A stretch of 43,788 bases of DNA from Arthrobacter sp. ISL-65 (lineage in GTDB: Bacteria > Actinomycetota > Actinomycetes > Actinomycetales > Micrococcaceae). Shown piece after piece: positions 24,669-33,784 of this stretch; position 1 is the first letter of the stretch; the number at the start of each line of letters is the position of its first letter. The DNA lies in contig NZ_JAGGPN010000050.1 of the NCBI RefSeq assembly GCF_018613795.1, positions 1 through 43,788 of the forward strand. The letters run 5' to 3'. Position numbers and translations under genes: made by a program. The notes under the pieces were generated by a model. It did no database searches. It was not told the origin of the DNA and saw only the letters and a program-made list of their open reading frames with translations.

Positions 24669-26474
24669 TCACCCGGTCCCGGCCTTCGACGGCAGCGGCT
24701 TGTCGCTGCGGTGGGGCTGGCGCTGATTCAGTTCCAGGGCACTGGTCACCAGTGCGAAATGGCTGAATGCCTGCGGGGTGTTCCCCAGGTGCCGAGCACT
24801 TTGGACGCCCCATTCCTCACTCAGCAGGCCGACGTCGTTGCGCAGGGACAGCAGCCGCTCGAACAATTCCGTGGCCTCCCTGCGCCGGCCGGCTCCGAGC
24901 AGCGCCTCCACGAGCCAGAAGGAACAGGCGAGGAACACCCCCTCGCCCCCCGGCAGTCCGTCGTCGCTCTCCTGGGGCCGGTACCGGAGCACGAACCCGT
25001 CCTCCGTCAGTTCGCGCTGGATGGCGTCGATGGTGCCGAGCACCCGGGGATCATCGGGCGGGAGGAAACCCACGCGGGGAATGAGGAGCAGGCTGGCATC
25101 GAGTTCGGGCCGGCCATAGCTCTGCGTAAAGGTGTTCCGGCCGGGGTCGAAACCGTTCGCCATGACCTCGGCGTGGATGGTGTCGCGGAGCGCCTCCCAG
25201 CGGTCCGCCGGACCGGGAAGCCCAGAATCCCTGACCCCTTTGACCATCCGGTCCGCCGCCACCCATGCCATCACCTTGGAATGGGTGAAATGGCGGCGCG
25301 GACCGCGCATCTCCCACAGCCCGTTGTCCGGCTGGTCCCAGGCGCCTTCGAGGTATTCCATCAACGCCACCTGGACGTCCCAGGCTTCGTCCGTGTGCTT
25401 CAGCAGCGAGTTGCGGGTCAGGGCAAGGCAGTCCAGCACTTCACCCCACACATCAAGCTGCAGCTGGCCGGCGGCAGCGTTGCCTATTCTGACCGGCGCC
25501 GAATTCTCATAGCCGGACAGCCAGGGCAGTTCCAGCTCCGGCAACCTGCGTTCGCCGTGGATTCCGTACATGATCTGCAGGTCGGCCGGGTCGCCTGCCA
25601 CGGCCCGCAGCAGCCAGTCGCGCCAGGCCGCCGCCTCGGAGGTGTAGCCAGCGGCCAGCAGTGCCTGCAGCGTCAGGGTGGCATCGCGGAGCCAGCAGAA
25701 GCGGTAGTCCCAGTTCCGCGGCCCGCCCAACTGTTCCGGCAGCGACGTGGTCACGGCCGCAACGATCCCTCCGGTGGGCGCGTAGGTAAGGGCCTTGAGG
25801 GTAATCAGCGAGCGCTGCACGGCGTCCTTGTACGGCCCGGCTACCTTGCACTTATCCGCCCATTCCCGCCAGAACCGTTCGGTGGAGTCCAGGACTTCGT
25901 CGGCGTCCACGGACCGGGGCCGGTGGACATGGCTCGGCGCCCATGTCAGCACGAACGGCACCCGTTCGCCGGCCTTCACGGTGAAGTCGCTGACGGTGCG
26001 CATGCGTTCGCCGCGCAGCGGGGCAGTGGTCACCAGGTAGGTAGAATCAGGACCGGCGATGGCGTGGAGACCGTGGCTGTCCCGGCGCACCCACGGCATG
26101 ATGTGGCCGTAGTCGAAGCGCAGGGCCAGTTCGCTTCTCATCCGGACATGTCCGTGCAGCCCCACCACAATCCGCACGATGTCCGCCACCTCGTCACGGG
26201 GCGGCATGAAGTCGATAACCCGGACGGCGCCGTCGTCGGTTTCCCACTCGGTTTCCAGGATGAGGGTGTGCCGGCGGTAGCGGCGCCGCGTGCAGCCGCC
26301 CCCGGCTGCCGGGGCGAGGAGCCAGCGGCCGGCTTCGGGGGTGTCCAGGAGCGCATTGAAGCAGGCCGGCGAATCGAACCGCGGCAGGCACAGCCAGTCA
26401 ATCGAACCTTCGGTGCTGACCAGGGCCGCGGTGTGCAGATCCCCGACCACCGCATAATCCTCGATGCGTACCAT
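24669..26474 (-). CDS. Glycoside hydrolase family 15 protein (trehalase/glucoamylase type)
   Basis: A 601-residue GH15 enzyme. The N-terminal beta domain starts VRIEDYAVVGDLHTAALVS and has GSIDWLCLPRFDSPACF. The (alpha/alpha)6 catalytic barrel includes GGPRNWDYRFCWLRDATLTL, LPWLSGYENSAPVRIGNAAA, SKVMAWVAADRM and, near the end, GEGVFLACSFWLVEALLGAG and LSEEWG. Actinobacterial members of this type hydrolyse trehalose or alpha-glucans in the cytoplasm; no signal peptide is seen. It is divergent from a GAF-ANTAR regulator across 123 bases. The open frame continues upstream through the antisense of that regulator and is not coding there. Confidence 0.9.
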   Translation of the reverse strand: MVRIEDYAVVGDLHTAALVSTEGSIDWLCLPRFDSPACFNALLDTPEAGRWLLAPAAGGGCTRRRYRRHTLILETEWETDDGAVRVIDFMPPRDEVADIVRIVVGLHGHVRMRSELALRFDYGHIMPWVRRDSHGLHAIAGPDSTYLVTTAPLRGERMRTVSDFTVKAGERVPFVLTWAPSHVHRPRSVDADEVLDSTERFWREWADKCKVAGPYKDAVQRSLITLKALTYAPTGGIVAAVTTSLPEQLGGPRNWDYRFCWLRDATLTLQALLAAGYTSEAAAWRDWLLRAVAGDPADLQIMYGIHGERRLPELELPWLSGYENSAPVRIGNAAAGQLQLDVWGEVLDCLALTRNSLLKHTDEAWDVQVALMEYLEGAWDQPDNGLWEMRGPRRHFTHSKVMAWVAADRMVKGVRDSGLPGPADRWEALRDTIHAEVMANGFDPGRNTFTQSYGRPELDASLLLIPRVGFLPPDDPRVLGTIDAIQRELTEDGFVLRYRPQESDDGLPGGEGVFLACSFWLVEALLGAGRRREATELFERLLSLRNDVGLLSEEWGVQSARHLGNTPQAFSHFALVTSALELNQRQPHRSDKPLPSKAGTG

Positions 26475-26597
26475 GCCCTTACAGTGCCACAGCAGGCCCC
26501 GCGGCACGAGGGGCGGCCGGGTGTAGCCTGAAGTTAGGCGGAGCGGCCGCCGGAGCCTTGCCTCGTTACCCCGGCGCTGCCGGGTTAAAGGGCGGAA

Positions 26598-27344
26598 GTG
26601 GAGCCTTGCGTGGATAGTCGCCTGAAAGAAGCTGACGTGGTGGGGCATGTCCAGGACATGTTGCTGGACACGCAGGATGTCCAGGATTTCCTTGACGAGT
26701 TGGCACGGTTCTCTGCGGAGAGCATGTCGGGGCCGCGCGGCCAGATCTATTGCGGCATCACCCTCCTGCGGCACCGTTCGGCGGCCACCGTGGCCAGCAG
26801 CAGCGAGCACGCCCAGGCGGTTGACGAGATCCAGTACCAGTTTGGCGACGGCCCCTGCCTCCGCTCCTGCCGGGAGGGTGTCCTGGTCCACGTTCCGGAC
26901 TTCGAGCTCGATACGGAGTTTCCGGATTACAACGACACCGTGCTGAAGAACGGCATGCGTTCCGTTTTGGCGGTCCCCTTCGAGCTGCCCGGCGCCGACG
27001 CGCGGGCGGGACTCAACCTGTACTCCGAGAAGCCGAATGTCTTTGACGCAGCTGCCGTGGAGAGCGCCGTCAGCTACGTACGGCAGGCCTCCAAAGGCCT
27101 CCGTCTCGCGGTCCTTCTGGCCCAGCGCACGGACAACGCCGCCAACCTGAAGAATGCGATGGCGTCGCGGACCATCATTGACATGGCCGTCGGAATCATC
27201 ATCGCGCAGAACCGCTGCAGCCAGGAGGACGCCATCAACCTCATCAAGTCGGCGTCCAGCACGCGCAACCTGAAGCTGCGCGACGTTGCTGCTGCCATCG
27301 TGGAGTCTGCCGGCGGCGGCCCCGTAGCCACCCACTTCGACTGA
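26598..27344 (+). CDS. GAF-ANTAR regulatory protein (first of two paralogues)
   Basis: A 248-residue cytoplasmic regulator. Residues about 30-170 form a GAF domain (CGITLLRHRSAATVASSS, DEIQYQFGDGPC, GMRSVLAVPFELPG). A C-terminal ANTAR domain follows from ALLAQRT-type helix through ASRTIIDMAVGIIIAQNRCS to LIKSASSTRNLKLRDVAAAI. ANTAR proteins bind paired hairpins in RNA leaders and prevent termination in response to a signal. No phosphoacceptor receiver is present. It is strongly similar to the protein at 37900-38643. The start may be GTG at 26598 or GTG at 26610, the latter with GGAG six bases before. A DUF72 gene follows after ten bases. Confidence 0.9.
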   Translation: MEPCVDSRLKEADVVGHVQDMLLDTQDVQDFLDELARFSAESMSGPRGQIYCGITLLRHRSAATVASSSEHAQAVDEIQYQFGDGPCLRSCREGVLVHVPDFELDTEFPDYNDTVLKNGMRSVLAVPFELPGADARAGLNLYSEKPNVFDAAAVESAVSYVRQASKGLRLAVLLAQRTDNAANLKNAMASRTIIDMAVGIIIAQNRCSQEDAINLIKSASSTRNLKLRDVAAAIVESAGGGPVATHFD

Positions 27345-27354
27345 CGTCAGACGG

Positions 27355-28092
27355 GTGAACATCCACATCGGAACGTCCGGCTGGAGCTACGACCACTGGG
27401 AAAATGTGCTGTACCCGCCGGGGCTTCCCACCCGTGACCGGCTGCAGCACTACGTTGCACGGTTCAGCACAGTGGAGCTTAACGCCAGCTTCTACCGTTG
27501 GCCGCGGGACACGACGTTCGCCGGCTGGCGGACCAGGCTGCCGGCCGGTTTTGCCCTGTCCGTCAAAGCCCCGCGCGGCCTCACGCACGGCAAGAAGCTG
27601 TACGGTCCCGAAGTCTGGATCGAACGGATCTCGCGGTGCTGGCACGAACTCGGCGACAAGCGCGCCGTGCTGCTGGTCCAACTGCCTCCCGGCATGGCGA
27701 GGGATGACGCCCGCTTGGATTATTTCCTCGGCGCCATGCCCGAGTGGATCCGGGTGGCCGTGGAATTCCGCCATCCGAGCTGGGAGCAGCCGGAGGTGTA
27801 CAGGCTGCTGGAATGGCACGGGGCCGCGTACACCGTCATGAGCGGCGCCAACCTGCCCTGCAACCTGCAGGCGACCGCCCCGTTCGTCTACGTCAGGCTG
27901 CACGGGCCCGACCACCAGCACCTGTACGGCGGCTCCTACTCGGACGAGGAACTGGGCTGGTGGGCGGACAGGATCCGGGAGTGGCGCAGCTCCGGACGGG
28001 AAGTCTTCGCGTATTTCAACAACGACGGCGGTGGCAACGCCGTGCGTAACGCCGCCACCCTGCGCGGCATGTTGGGAGACGGCGGCGAGTAA
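27355..28092 (+). CDS. DUF72 (YecE-family) protein
   Basis: A 245-residue TIM-barrel-like DUF72 protein: IHIGTSGWSYDHW at the N terminus, TVELNASFYRWP, LPAGFALSVKAPRGLTH, VAVEFRHPSWEQPEVYRLL and VYVRLHGPDH, ending with EVFAYFNNDGGGNAVRNA. The family is widespread and its biochemical role is not established. The start is a GTG ten bases after the ANTAR gene stop, suggesting co-transcription. An App1-like gene follows. Confidence 0.87.
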   Translation: MNIHIGTSGWSYDHWENVLYPPGLPTRDRLQHYVARFSTVELNASFYRWPRDTTFAGWRTRLPAGFALSVKAPRGLTHGKKLYGPEVWIERISRCWHELGDKRAVLLVQLPPGMARDDARLDYFLGAMPEWIRVAVEFRHPSWEQPEVYRLLEWHGAAYTVMSGANLPCNLQATAPFVYVRLHGPDHQHLYGGSYSDEELGWWADRIREWRSSGREVFAYFNNDGGGNAVRNAATLRGMLGDGGE

Positions 28093-28144
28093 CAGAGAGC
28101 AGGACGGCAGCCCATGGGCCCCTGCCCTGTGGCAGAGTGAAGGC

Positions 28145-29203
28145 ATGGACATGGCGTCACAGGAATCACTGTTGTCAGGGACGCGCGTCTTCCGCCTGGC
28201 CCACCGGCTCTCGGATGCGATCAATACGTCGCGCCTGAAGGTCGCCCGGCGCTGGAAGTTCGAGCCCAAGACCATCGCCTACCAGGGCTACGGCTCCACG
28301 GAATGGGTCCGGGTCCTGGGCAGGGTGGTGCTGGCCAGCAAGCCCGTGCCCGGCAGCCGCGCCGACCATGCCGCCCGGAACGGCACCGAGAATGTTCGCG
28401 GCTGGCGTGCCTTCACCAGCGTTCCCATTCCCGGCTCCGACGTGGAGATCGAGATCGGCGGAACAGTCACGAAGGTCAAGGCAGACCGCGGCGGGCTGGT
28501 GGACATCGATATTCCCGTGTCCCTGGCCCCGGGCTGGCATACCGCCATACTTCGCTCCGCGGGCACCGAACCGACGGAAGCCAGCATCTTCGTGATTGGC
28601 CCTGACACCAAGTTCGGCATTGTCTCCGACATTGACGACACCGTCATGGTGACGGCACTGCCCCGGCCGTTCCTGGCGCTCTGGAACACCTTTGTGCTGA
28701 GCGAGCGGGCCAGGATGGCCACCCCGGGCATGGCGGTGCTGCTGGACCGGCTCACAGTTGAGCATCCGGACGCGCCGGTCATCTACCTCTCAACGGGCCC
28801 TTGGAACGCAGCGCCCACGCTCGCACGGTTCCTGACCCGGAACATGTATCCGGCCGGCCCGCTGCTGCTGACGGACTGGGGACTGACCCAGGACCGCTGG
28901 TTCCGCAGCGGCCAGGAGCACAAGCGCCGCAACCTTGAGCGGCTGGCGGCGGAATTCCCGCACATGCGTTGGTTGCTGATTGGCGACAACGGCCAGCATG
29001 ACGAGCAGATCTACTCGCAGTTCACGCAGCACAACGCGGACAAGGTGGCGGCCATCGCCATCCGGCAGCTGTCCGTGAGTGAGGCAGTCTTCGCCGGCGG
29101 CCACTCCGAAGACGGGGACCACAGCGCCTCGACGGTGCCGTGGATCTACTCCCCCGACGGGGCGGGCATAGCCCGCAAGCTCAGGGAGCTCGAACTGCTG
29201 TAG
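28145..29203 (+). CDS. App1-family (DUF2183) phosphatidate phosphatase-like protein
   Basis: A 352-residue protein with the App1 catalytic domain: the HAD-like DxDxT in FGIVSDIDDTVMVTALPRPF (about residues 158-177), then PVIYLSTGPWN and LLIGDNGQHDEQIYSQF, which supply the later HAD motifs. The N-terminal half is a beta-rich region (GWRAFTSVPIPGSDVEIEIG). Yeast App1 dephosphorylates phosphatidate; bacterial members are presumed lipid phosphatases. Two in-frame ATGs (28145 and 28151) are possible; GAAGG lies eight bases before the second. Convergent with the beta-glucosidase gene, with 11 bases between the stops. Confidence 0.87.
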   Translation: MDMASQESLLSGTRVFRLAHRLSDAINTSRLKVARRWKFEPKTIAYQGYGSTEWVRVLGRVVLASKPVPGSRADHAARNGTENVRGWRAFTSVPIPGSDVEIEIGGTVTKVKADRGGLVDIDIPVSLAPGWHTAILRSAGTEPTEASIFVIGPDTKFGIVSDIDDTVMVTALPRPFLALWNTFVLSERARMATPGMAVLLDRLTVEHPDAPVIYLSTGPWNAAPTLARFLTRNMYPAGPLLLTDWGLTQDRWFRSGQEHKRRNLERLAAEFPHMRWLLIGDNGQHDEQIYSQFTQHNADKVAAIAIRQLSVSEAVFAGGHSEDGDHSASTVPWIYSPDGAGIARKLRELELL

Positions 29204-29214
29204 GTGCCCGACCT

Positions 29215-30783
29215 CTAGGCGACGGGTCCGCCGTCGGACGTGGCGCCGTCGGACATCCCGACGTCTGTCAGCATTCCATCAGTAACGGCGCCGTCCGGCC
29301 CTGCCGCGGCAGCTGCGACGGCGGCATCCGCGGACGCTGCCAGCCTCCGTTCCTCCTGGAGTTCCTGGAACCAGTAGAAGGAGGCCTTCGGCGTGCGCAC
29401 CTGCGTCTCGAAATCCACGTGCACCAGGCCGAACGGCTGCTTGTACCCGCCCGACCACTCGAAGTTGTCCATGAAGGACCAGACGTAATAGCCGCGCAGG
29501 TCGATTGCCTCAGCCTCGCCGCCCGGGGCCGTGGCACGGAGGGCGGTGCCAAGGTGGTCCGAGAGGTAGCGGACCCGCCGCTCGTCGGGGATGAAGGTCC
29601 GGTTGGTGGACTTGTCGAGGACCCTGATGTCCTCGAAGCTCGCCCCGCCCTCCGTGATGATCACGGGCGGAAGGTTCGGGTACCGTTCGGCCATTTCCTT
29701 GAGCGCCACGGCCATGTATTCCGGCTTCACGGGCCAGCCGTAGGCAGTGGTTTCGGTGTCCGGCCACGGTTCGATGTGCAGCGGGGCACCGGGCGTGGCG
29801 TCCTTGAGGTCATCCCCCATCGCCTCCGCCATCGCCGCCGGAACGGGGCTGTCTCCCCCGCCTGCCGCCACCCGGGTAGGCATGTAGTAGTTCAAGCCGT
29901 AGAAATCCAGCGGCTGGGAGATGACGGCCATGTCCTCTTCCGGATGGTCGAAGGACGAGAAGAACTTCGCCGCCCGGATCAGGTCCGGATATTTTCCGGT
30001 GAGCACCGGATCCGCGTAAAGCCGGTTCTGTGCCACGTCCATGGCTCCGGCACTGATCCAGTCGAGCGGGTGGCCGGAGTTGGGCACCACGGGCGAGTAT
30101 ACGTTGGTCATGCCGATTTCGCCGGGCACCTTGGCGGCCCGCAGGGCCTGAAGGGCGAGGCCGTGGCCCAGCAACTGGTGGTGCACGGTGGGCAGGCCGT
30201 TGGCGAGGTCGGCCTTTCCCGGGGAATGCAGGCCCAGGGCATAGCCGTTGGTGGTCACAGTGGCGGGTTCGTTGATGGTCACCCAGCGGGCCACCCTGTC
30301 CCCGTACGCCGCCGCGGCGATGGCGGCGAACTCGCCCAGCCGGTAGGCGGTGTCCCGATTGAGCCAGCCGCCGTCCTCATCAAGAGCCAGTGGCGTGTCC
30401 CAGTGGTAGAGCGTCACCATCGGCGAAATTCCGTTGGCGAGCAGTTCGTCCAGCAGCCGGTCGTAGAAGTCCAGGCCGGCCCGGTTCACCGCTCCGCGGC
30501 CGTCCGGCTGGATCCGCGGCCATGCCAGTGAGAACCGGTAGGAATCGATGCCCAGTTCCTTCATCAGGGCCACGTCCTGCGGCATGCGGTGGTAGTGGTC
30601 GCATGCCACGGCGGGGCTGTGGCCGTCCACGATCGTCCCGGGCCTGGCTGCGAAGACGTCCCAGCCGGCGGGGCCGCGGCCGTCCTCATCGAGGGCCCCT
30701 TCAATCTGGAACGCGGCTGTAGCCACCCCCAGGGTGAATCCCGTCGGAACCATGGCGGCCAATTCTTTGGCGGAAGGATGCAT
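29215..30783 (-). CDS. GH1 beta-glucosidase
   Basis: A 522-residue family 1 glycoside hydrolase. The N-terminal signature is FTLGVATAAFQIEGALDEDG, the catalytic acid sits in VARWVTINEPATVTTNGYAL (split as WVTINEP), and the nucleophile region reads VIITEGGASFED. Most relatives have TENG, so the Asn after the catalytic Glu is changed to Gly. LRGYYVWSFMDNFEWSGGY and KQPFGLVHVDF follow, as normal. It hydrolyses beta-glucosides, probably inside the cell as no signal peptide is seen. The last 45 residues are an Ala-rich stretch and a DG-repeat tail (GAVTDGMLTDVGMSDGATSD) outside the usual fold. Confidence 0.92.
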   Translation of the reverse strand: MHPSAKELAAMVPTGFTLGVATAAFQIEGALDEDGRGPAGWDVFAARPGTIVDGHSPAVACDHYHRMPQDVALMKELGIDSYRFSLAWPRIQPDGRGAVNRAGLDFYDRLLDELLANGISPMVTLYHWDTPLALDEDGGWLNRDTAYRLGEFAAIAAAAYGDRVARWVTINEPATVTTNGYALGLHSPGKADLANGLPTVHHQLLGHGLALQALRAAKVPGEIGMTNVYSPVVPNSGHPLDWISAGAMDVAQNRLYADPVLTGKYPDLIRAAKFFSSFDHPEEDMAVISQPLDFYGLNYYMPTRVAAGGGDSPVPAAMAEAMGDDLKDATPGAPLHIEPWPDTETTAYGWPVKPEYMAVALKEMAERYPNLPPVIITEGGASFEDIRVLDKSTNRTFIPDERRVRYLSDHLGTALRATAPGGEAEAIDLRGYYVWSFMDNFEWSGGYKQPFGLVHVDFETQVRTPKASFYWFQELQEERRLAASADAAVAAAAAGPDGAVTDGMLTDVGMSDGATSDGGPVA

Positions 30784-30849
30784 CTCTGGACCTCTGTGAC
30801 ATTGTGAAAGGCCGGTGGGCCAAAACTTCAGATTGCCGGAGTCTACCGC

Positions 30850-31242
30850 TCAGGGCGCCGCGCTGCCCGGATTTATCACGGAAATCACGTTGCCGGCCGG
30901 GTCCTTGAACCATGCGATATCCGGGCCCATCCCCCGGGCTATTCCTTTTTCGTCCGTGGGCAGGCCGGGATCGTCGTAGATCTTGGTCTGGACGCCAGCC
31001 GCGTTGAGCTCGTCAACGGCCGCTTCGACGTCGTCAACCACCAGGTTCAGGACGGTGAAGGTGGCTGGCTCATGGTTGTCCTTGGGGTAGACAAAAATCC
31101 TGTGGCCCTCGGGCATGGAAAGCTCCAGCGTGCCCATCGCGCCGTCGGACAGGGCCAGGCCCAGCGTCTGCCCGTAGAACTCCCGGGCGCGCGCCACGTC
31201 GTCAACGCTGAAGCTGGAAAACGAACCCTTGGGCGCAAACAT
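30850..31242 (-). CDS. VOC-superfamily protein
   Basis: A 130-residue VOC domain beginning MFAPKGSFSSFSVDDVARAR, with GTLELSMPEGHRIFVYPK, FTVLNLVVDDVEAAVDEL and a closing AWFKDPAGNVISVIN. Type of activity unknown; such small VOC proteins are often annotated as glyoxalases. AAGGAG precedes the ATG. It sits upstream of the beta-glucosidase on the same strand with a 66-base gap. The frame stays open to 31542 but without a supporting start. Confidence 0.82.
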   Translation of the reverse strand: MFAPKGSFSSFSVDDVARAREFYGQTLGLALSDGAMGTLELSMPEGHRIFVYPKDNHEPATFTVLNLVVDDVEAAVDELNAAGVQTKIYDDPGLPTDEKGIARGMGPDIAWFKDPAGNVISVINPGSAAP

Positions 31243-31425
31243 GGCCTTCTCCTTCGACGGCTCCAGTCCTTCCACAGCTCGAGGCGACTGCGGTACCGCT
31301 GGACTGCGGTACGTCCCAGAATGGCACAGGCCGGGACCGCTGACGAGGGACCCGGAACGGGTTCCTGGCGACGCCCCGCCTCCGGCCGCGGCATGGCCTT
31401 GACCGCCGCTGGTAGGGTCTGCGGC

Positions 31426-32941
31426 ATGGATGAAAAACTGGGGAAGTTCATCGATGATTTCGCGCAGCTGATGCAGATCGCCCAGTCCGGGCAGCACCGC
31501 GTAAAGGCCGGACGGCAGCTGCTGACAACAATCACCGAACATCTGGCAGTGCCGGCCGAATCACTCGCTGTGGTGGTGGAGGAGGTGCCGGCGCACCGGT
31601 TCGTGGACGCAGACATCCTGATGGCCGAGCTCGCCGCCGAGGACGCGGAGTTCCGGCTGGTGGGCATCGGCGGCGGTGACCAGCGCCACCATCAGACCCT
31701 GAGCGACATGTTGCAGCAGTCGCAGTTTTTCCCACAGTTTCCGTTGTCGCAGCCCGATTACATCAACCTGGCTGTGGGGCCGGAGGAACAGCGGCAGGCC
31801 GTGGCCCTGGGCCTGTGGCTGTTCCGGCATGCCGGCAGCCCTGTTGCTGTCCTGCAGCGGGACGCGGCGCCGCGGTACGGGCGGCAGACGGCGTGCCTCG
31901 AGGTTCTGGCTGCCGACGCCAAGAACGCCGCGGACTTCCTGGCCGAGTTCCGCCGGCGCATGCAGCGCGGCAGCGTCCTGAAAGGCCAGGTCATTTCCCT
32001 GGTCATGGGAGAGTACGGGCCCAGCACCGGAGGCGTGACGTTCCACGCCCGGCCGGAGCTCACCGCCTCCGACGTCATCCTGCCCCAGGGGCTGCTCCAG
32101 AAAGTGACCGATCATGCCCTCGGCATCGCCGCGCACCGGGAGTCGCTGAAAGAGTACGGCCAGCACCTGAAGCGGGGCATCCTGCTGTACGGCCGGCCGG
32201 GGACCGGCAAGACCCACACGGTGCGGTACCTGCTGAGCCAGAGTGCCGGCATCACCGCGATCCTGCTGTCCGGAGGATCCCTGGCCAGGATTTCCGAGGC
32301 GGCCGCCATGGCCCGGGCCCTCCAGCCTTCGATCGTTGTGCTTGAGGACTGCGACCTGATCGCCGAGGACCGGAGCTTCGGGCACGGGCCCCAGCCGCTG
32401 CTGTTCGAGGTGCTGGACGCCATGGACGGCCTGGACCACGACGCCGACGTCGCGTTCGTCCTCACCACCAACCGCGTGGACATGCTCGAACGCGCCCTTG
32501 CCCAGCGCCCCGGCCGCGTGGACCTCGCGGTGGATATTCCGCTGCCGGCCGCGGACGAGCGCGTCGGGGCTGGTGACGCTGTATGCGCGCGGCATTCCGT
32601 TCAGCCCGGATGCTGTCCGGGACGCCGCCGCCCGCACCGAAGGAACAACGGCCTCGTTCGCGCGCGAACTCGTCCGCCGTGCCGTCGTACGTGCCGCACT
32701 GGACGCCGCACCCGTGTCGGACAGTCACCTGCTCGGGGCGGTGGAAGAACTGATGGCCGACGGCGAGACCCTCACCAGGAGCCTGCTGGGCAGCGGCCCC
32801 GCCGGCGGCGGCGGGGCCGGCCAGGGCGGCTTCGGCGGTCTCGGCTTCCCCGGTCCCGTAGTTGGCAGGCCGGGTTTTCCCCGGCCGGGCTTCTTTCCCG
32901 GGCCTGACTTTGGCAGCATTGGTTTCGCCGGGCCGGGTTAG
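31426..32941 (+). pseudogene. AAA+ ATPase gene with an apparent frameshift
   Basis: The first 380 or so codons encode an N-terminal domain followed by an AAA+ ATPase: Walker A in GRPGTGKTHT, Walker B-like IVVLEDCDLI, sensor TTNRVD and arginine-finger-type QRPGRVDLAVDI. Just after PAADERV the frame turns to Arg-rich nonsense, while the +1 frame continues with LVTLYARGIPFSPDAVRDAA and a Gly/Pro/Phe-rich C-terminal tail to the stop at 32941. The total length is 3n+1, and dropping one G from the GGGG at 32566-32569 restores a 504-residue protein. This is a one-base insertion, an assembly error or, less likely, programmed shifting. TAGGGT seven bases before the ATG suggests a leaderless transcript. 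Confidence 0.8.
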
Positions 32942-33000
32942 TCCGCCAGCGGGTCAGTCCACCAGTGGGGTTAGTCCACTTACAGGTCAGTCCACCAGCG
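32935..33000. repeat. Four imperfect 16-18-bp tandem units across two convergent stop codons
   Basis: Units begin at 32935 (GGGTTAGTCCGCCAGC), 32951 (GGGTCAGTCCACCAGT), 32967 (GGGGTTAGTCCACTTACA) and 32985 (GGTCAGTCCACCAGCG). The first contains the ATPase stop and the last contains the stop and final codons of the minus-strand gene at 32987. Looks like repeated duplication of a gene end. Confidence 0.7.
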
Positions 33001-33376
33001 GTGGCGGGCCGAAGAGGAATTCGTTTGCGTGGGACACGGCCTTGCGGAAGGCATCATTCCGCAGGCCCACCAGGTTCGCGGAGCTGGCCTCGCCAGGCTC
33101 AAGGAACTGTGTGCGGCCAGGGCGAAGCACCCAAATGTCCCCGGCCGGCGGCAGGTAGAACACTCCGAAGGTACGGTGCTGGCGATCGTCGTCGGACCAG
33201 ATGGGCACCACGGCCAGGGCGGCACCGGTTGTGGGATTGATCCACTGTGCGCGGGGAAGTGGCTCCTCATGGGCCTCGGGGTCCAGGAACGGCGCTGTGC
33301 CCTTCCCCCAGCGCTGCTCGAAGCGCTCATGGAAGGCCGGGATCAGGTGGGAGTCGTAGCGGCGCCAATCGCTCAT
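32987..33376 (-). CDS. Hypothetical protein (129 aa)
   Basis: A soluble 129-residue protein, MSDWRRYDSHLIPAFHERFE onwards, rich in aromatic residues, with a central strand-like RTFGVFYLPPAGDIWVLRPG and a C terminus ending FGPPPLVD. No family recognised. It starts 33 bases after the J-domain gene on the same strand, so it may be a partner of the heat-shock group. Its last codons lie in the tandem repeat at 32935-33000. Confidence 0.7.
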   Translation of the reverse strand: MSDWRRYDSHLIPAFHERFEQRWGKGTAPFLDPEAHEEPLPRAQWINPTTGAALAVVPIWSDDDRQHRTFGVFYLPPAGDIWVLRPGRTQFLEPGEASSANLVGLRNDAFRKAVSHANEFLFGPPPLVD

Positions 33377-33409
33377 GGCTATGGTTCTCCTCTGACGTTC
33401 AGGTTGGAT

Positions 33410-33751
33410 TCAGGCCCACGGTCCGCTTTCCCACCGGACGGGGGTGACGCGCAGCGGCGGTTCACGGTGCCGGACTACGTGGACTGGAATGCTTTGTGGC
33501 TGGCTGGCGGATGGGTCTGGAGCCCCGGCACGAAGGACCTCGCGATCGTAGGCGGCGCGGCGCTTCGGGTCCCGAAGCACGGAGAAGGCCTGCATGACGA
33601 GTTGCAGTTCGGCTGGTACCGCTTCACCGTTGGCGAGATCCGGATGGTGGCGGCGCATCAGCGCACGGTAGGCGCGGGCGACTTCCTGCTGCGACGCGCG
33701 GTGCGGAATCTGCAGCACCGCATAGTAATCCGGTGCGGGTGTGGTCATCAC
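33410..33751 (-). CDS. J-domain (DnaJ-like) protein
   Basis: A 113-residue protein with an N-terminal J domain: DYYAVLQIPHRASQQEVARA, YRALMRRHHPDLANGE containing the essential HPD, and AFSVLRDPKRRAAYDREV (about residues 8-75). J domains stimulate ATP hydrolysis by Hsp70 chaperones. The last 40 residues are Pro-rich with no zinc finger or client-binding domain, so this is a minimal co-chaperone. Start is a GTG at 33751 or the adjacent ATG at 33748. It lies downstream of a small heat-shock gene, separated by a strong hairpin. Confidence 0.88.
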   Translation of the reverse strand: MMTTPAPDYYAVLQIPHRASQQEVARAYRALMRRHHPDLANGEAVPAELQLVMQAFSVLRDPKRRAAYDREVLRAGAPDPSASQPQSIPVHVVRHREPPLRVTPVRWESGPWA

Positions 33752-33784
33752 TGAAGCCTGTTGAAGTAATTGTTCCTGTTGCCG

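Noticed and set aside
26475..27368. An N-terminal extension of the GH15 frame
   Set aside because: It is the antisense of the GAF-ANTAR gene; the family N terminus starts at the ATG at 26474.
32560..32575. Programmed ribosomal frameshifting in the AAA+ gene
   Set aside because: Only a GGGG run is visible, with no stimulatory signal I could see, and AAA+ proteins of this type are not known for it; a simple indel explains the data better.
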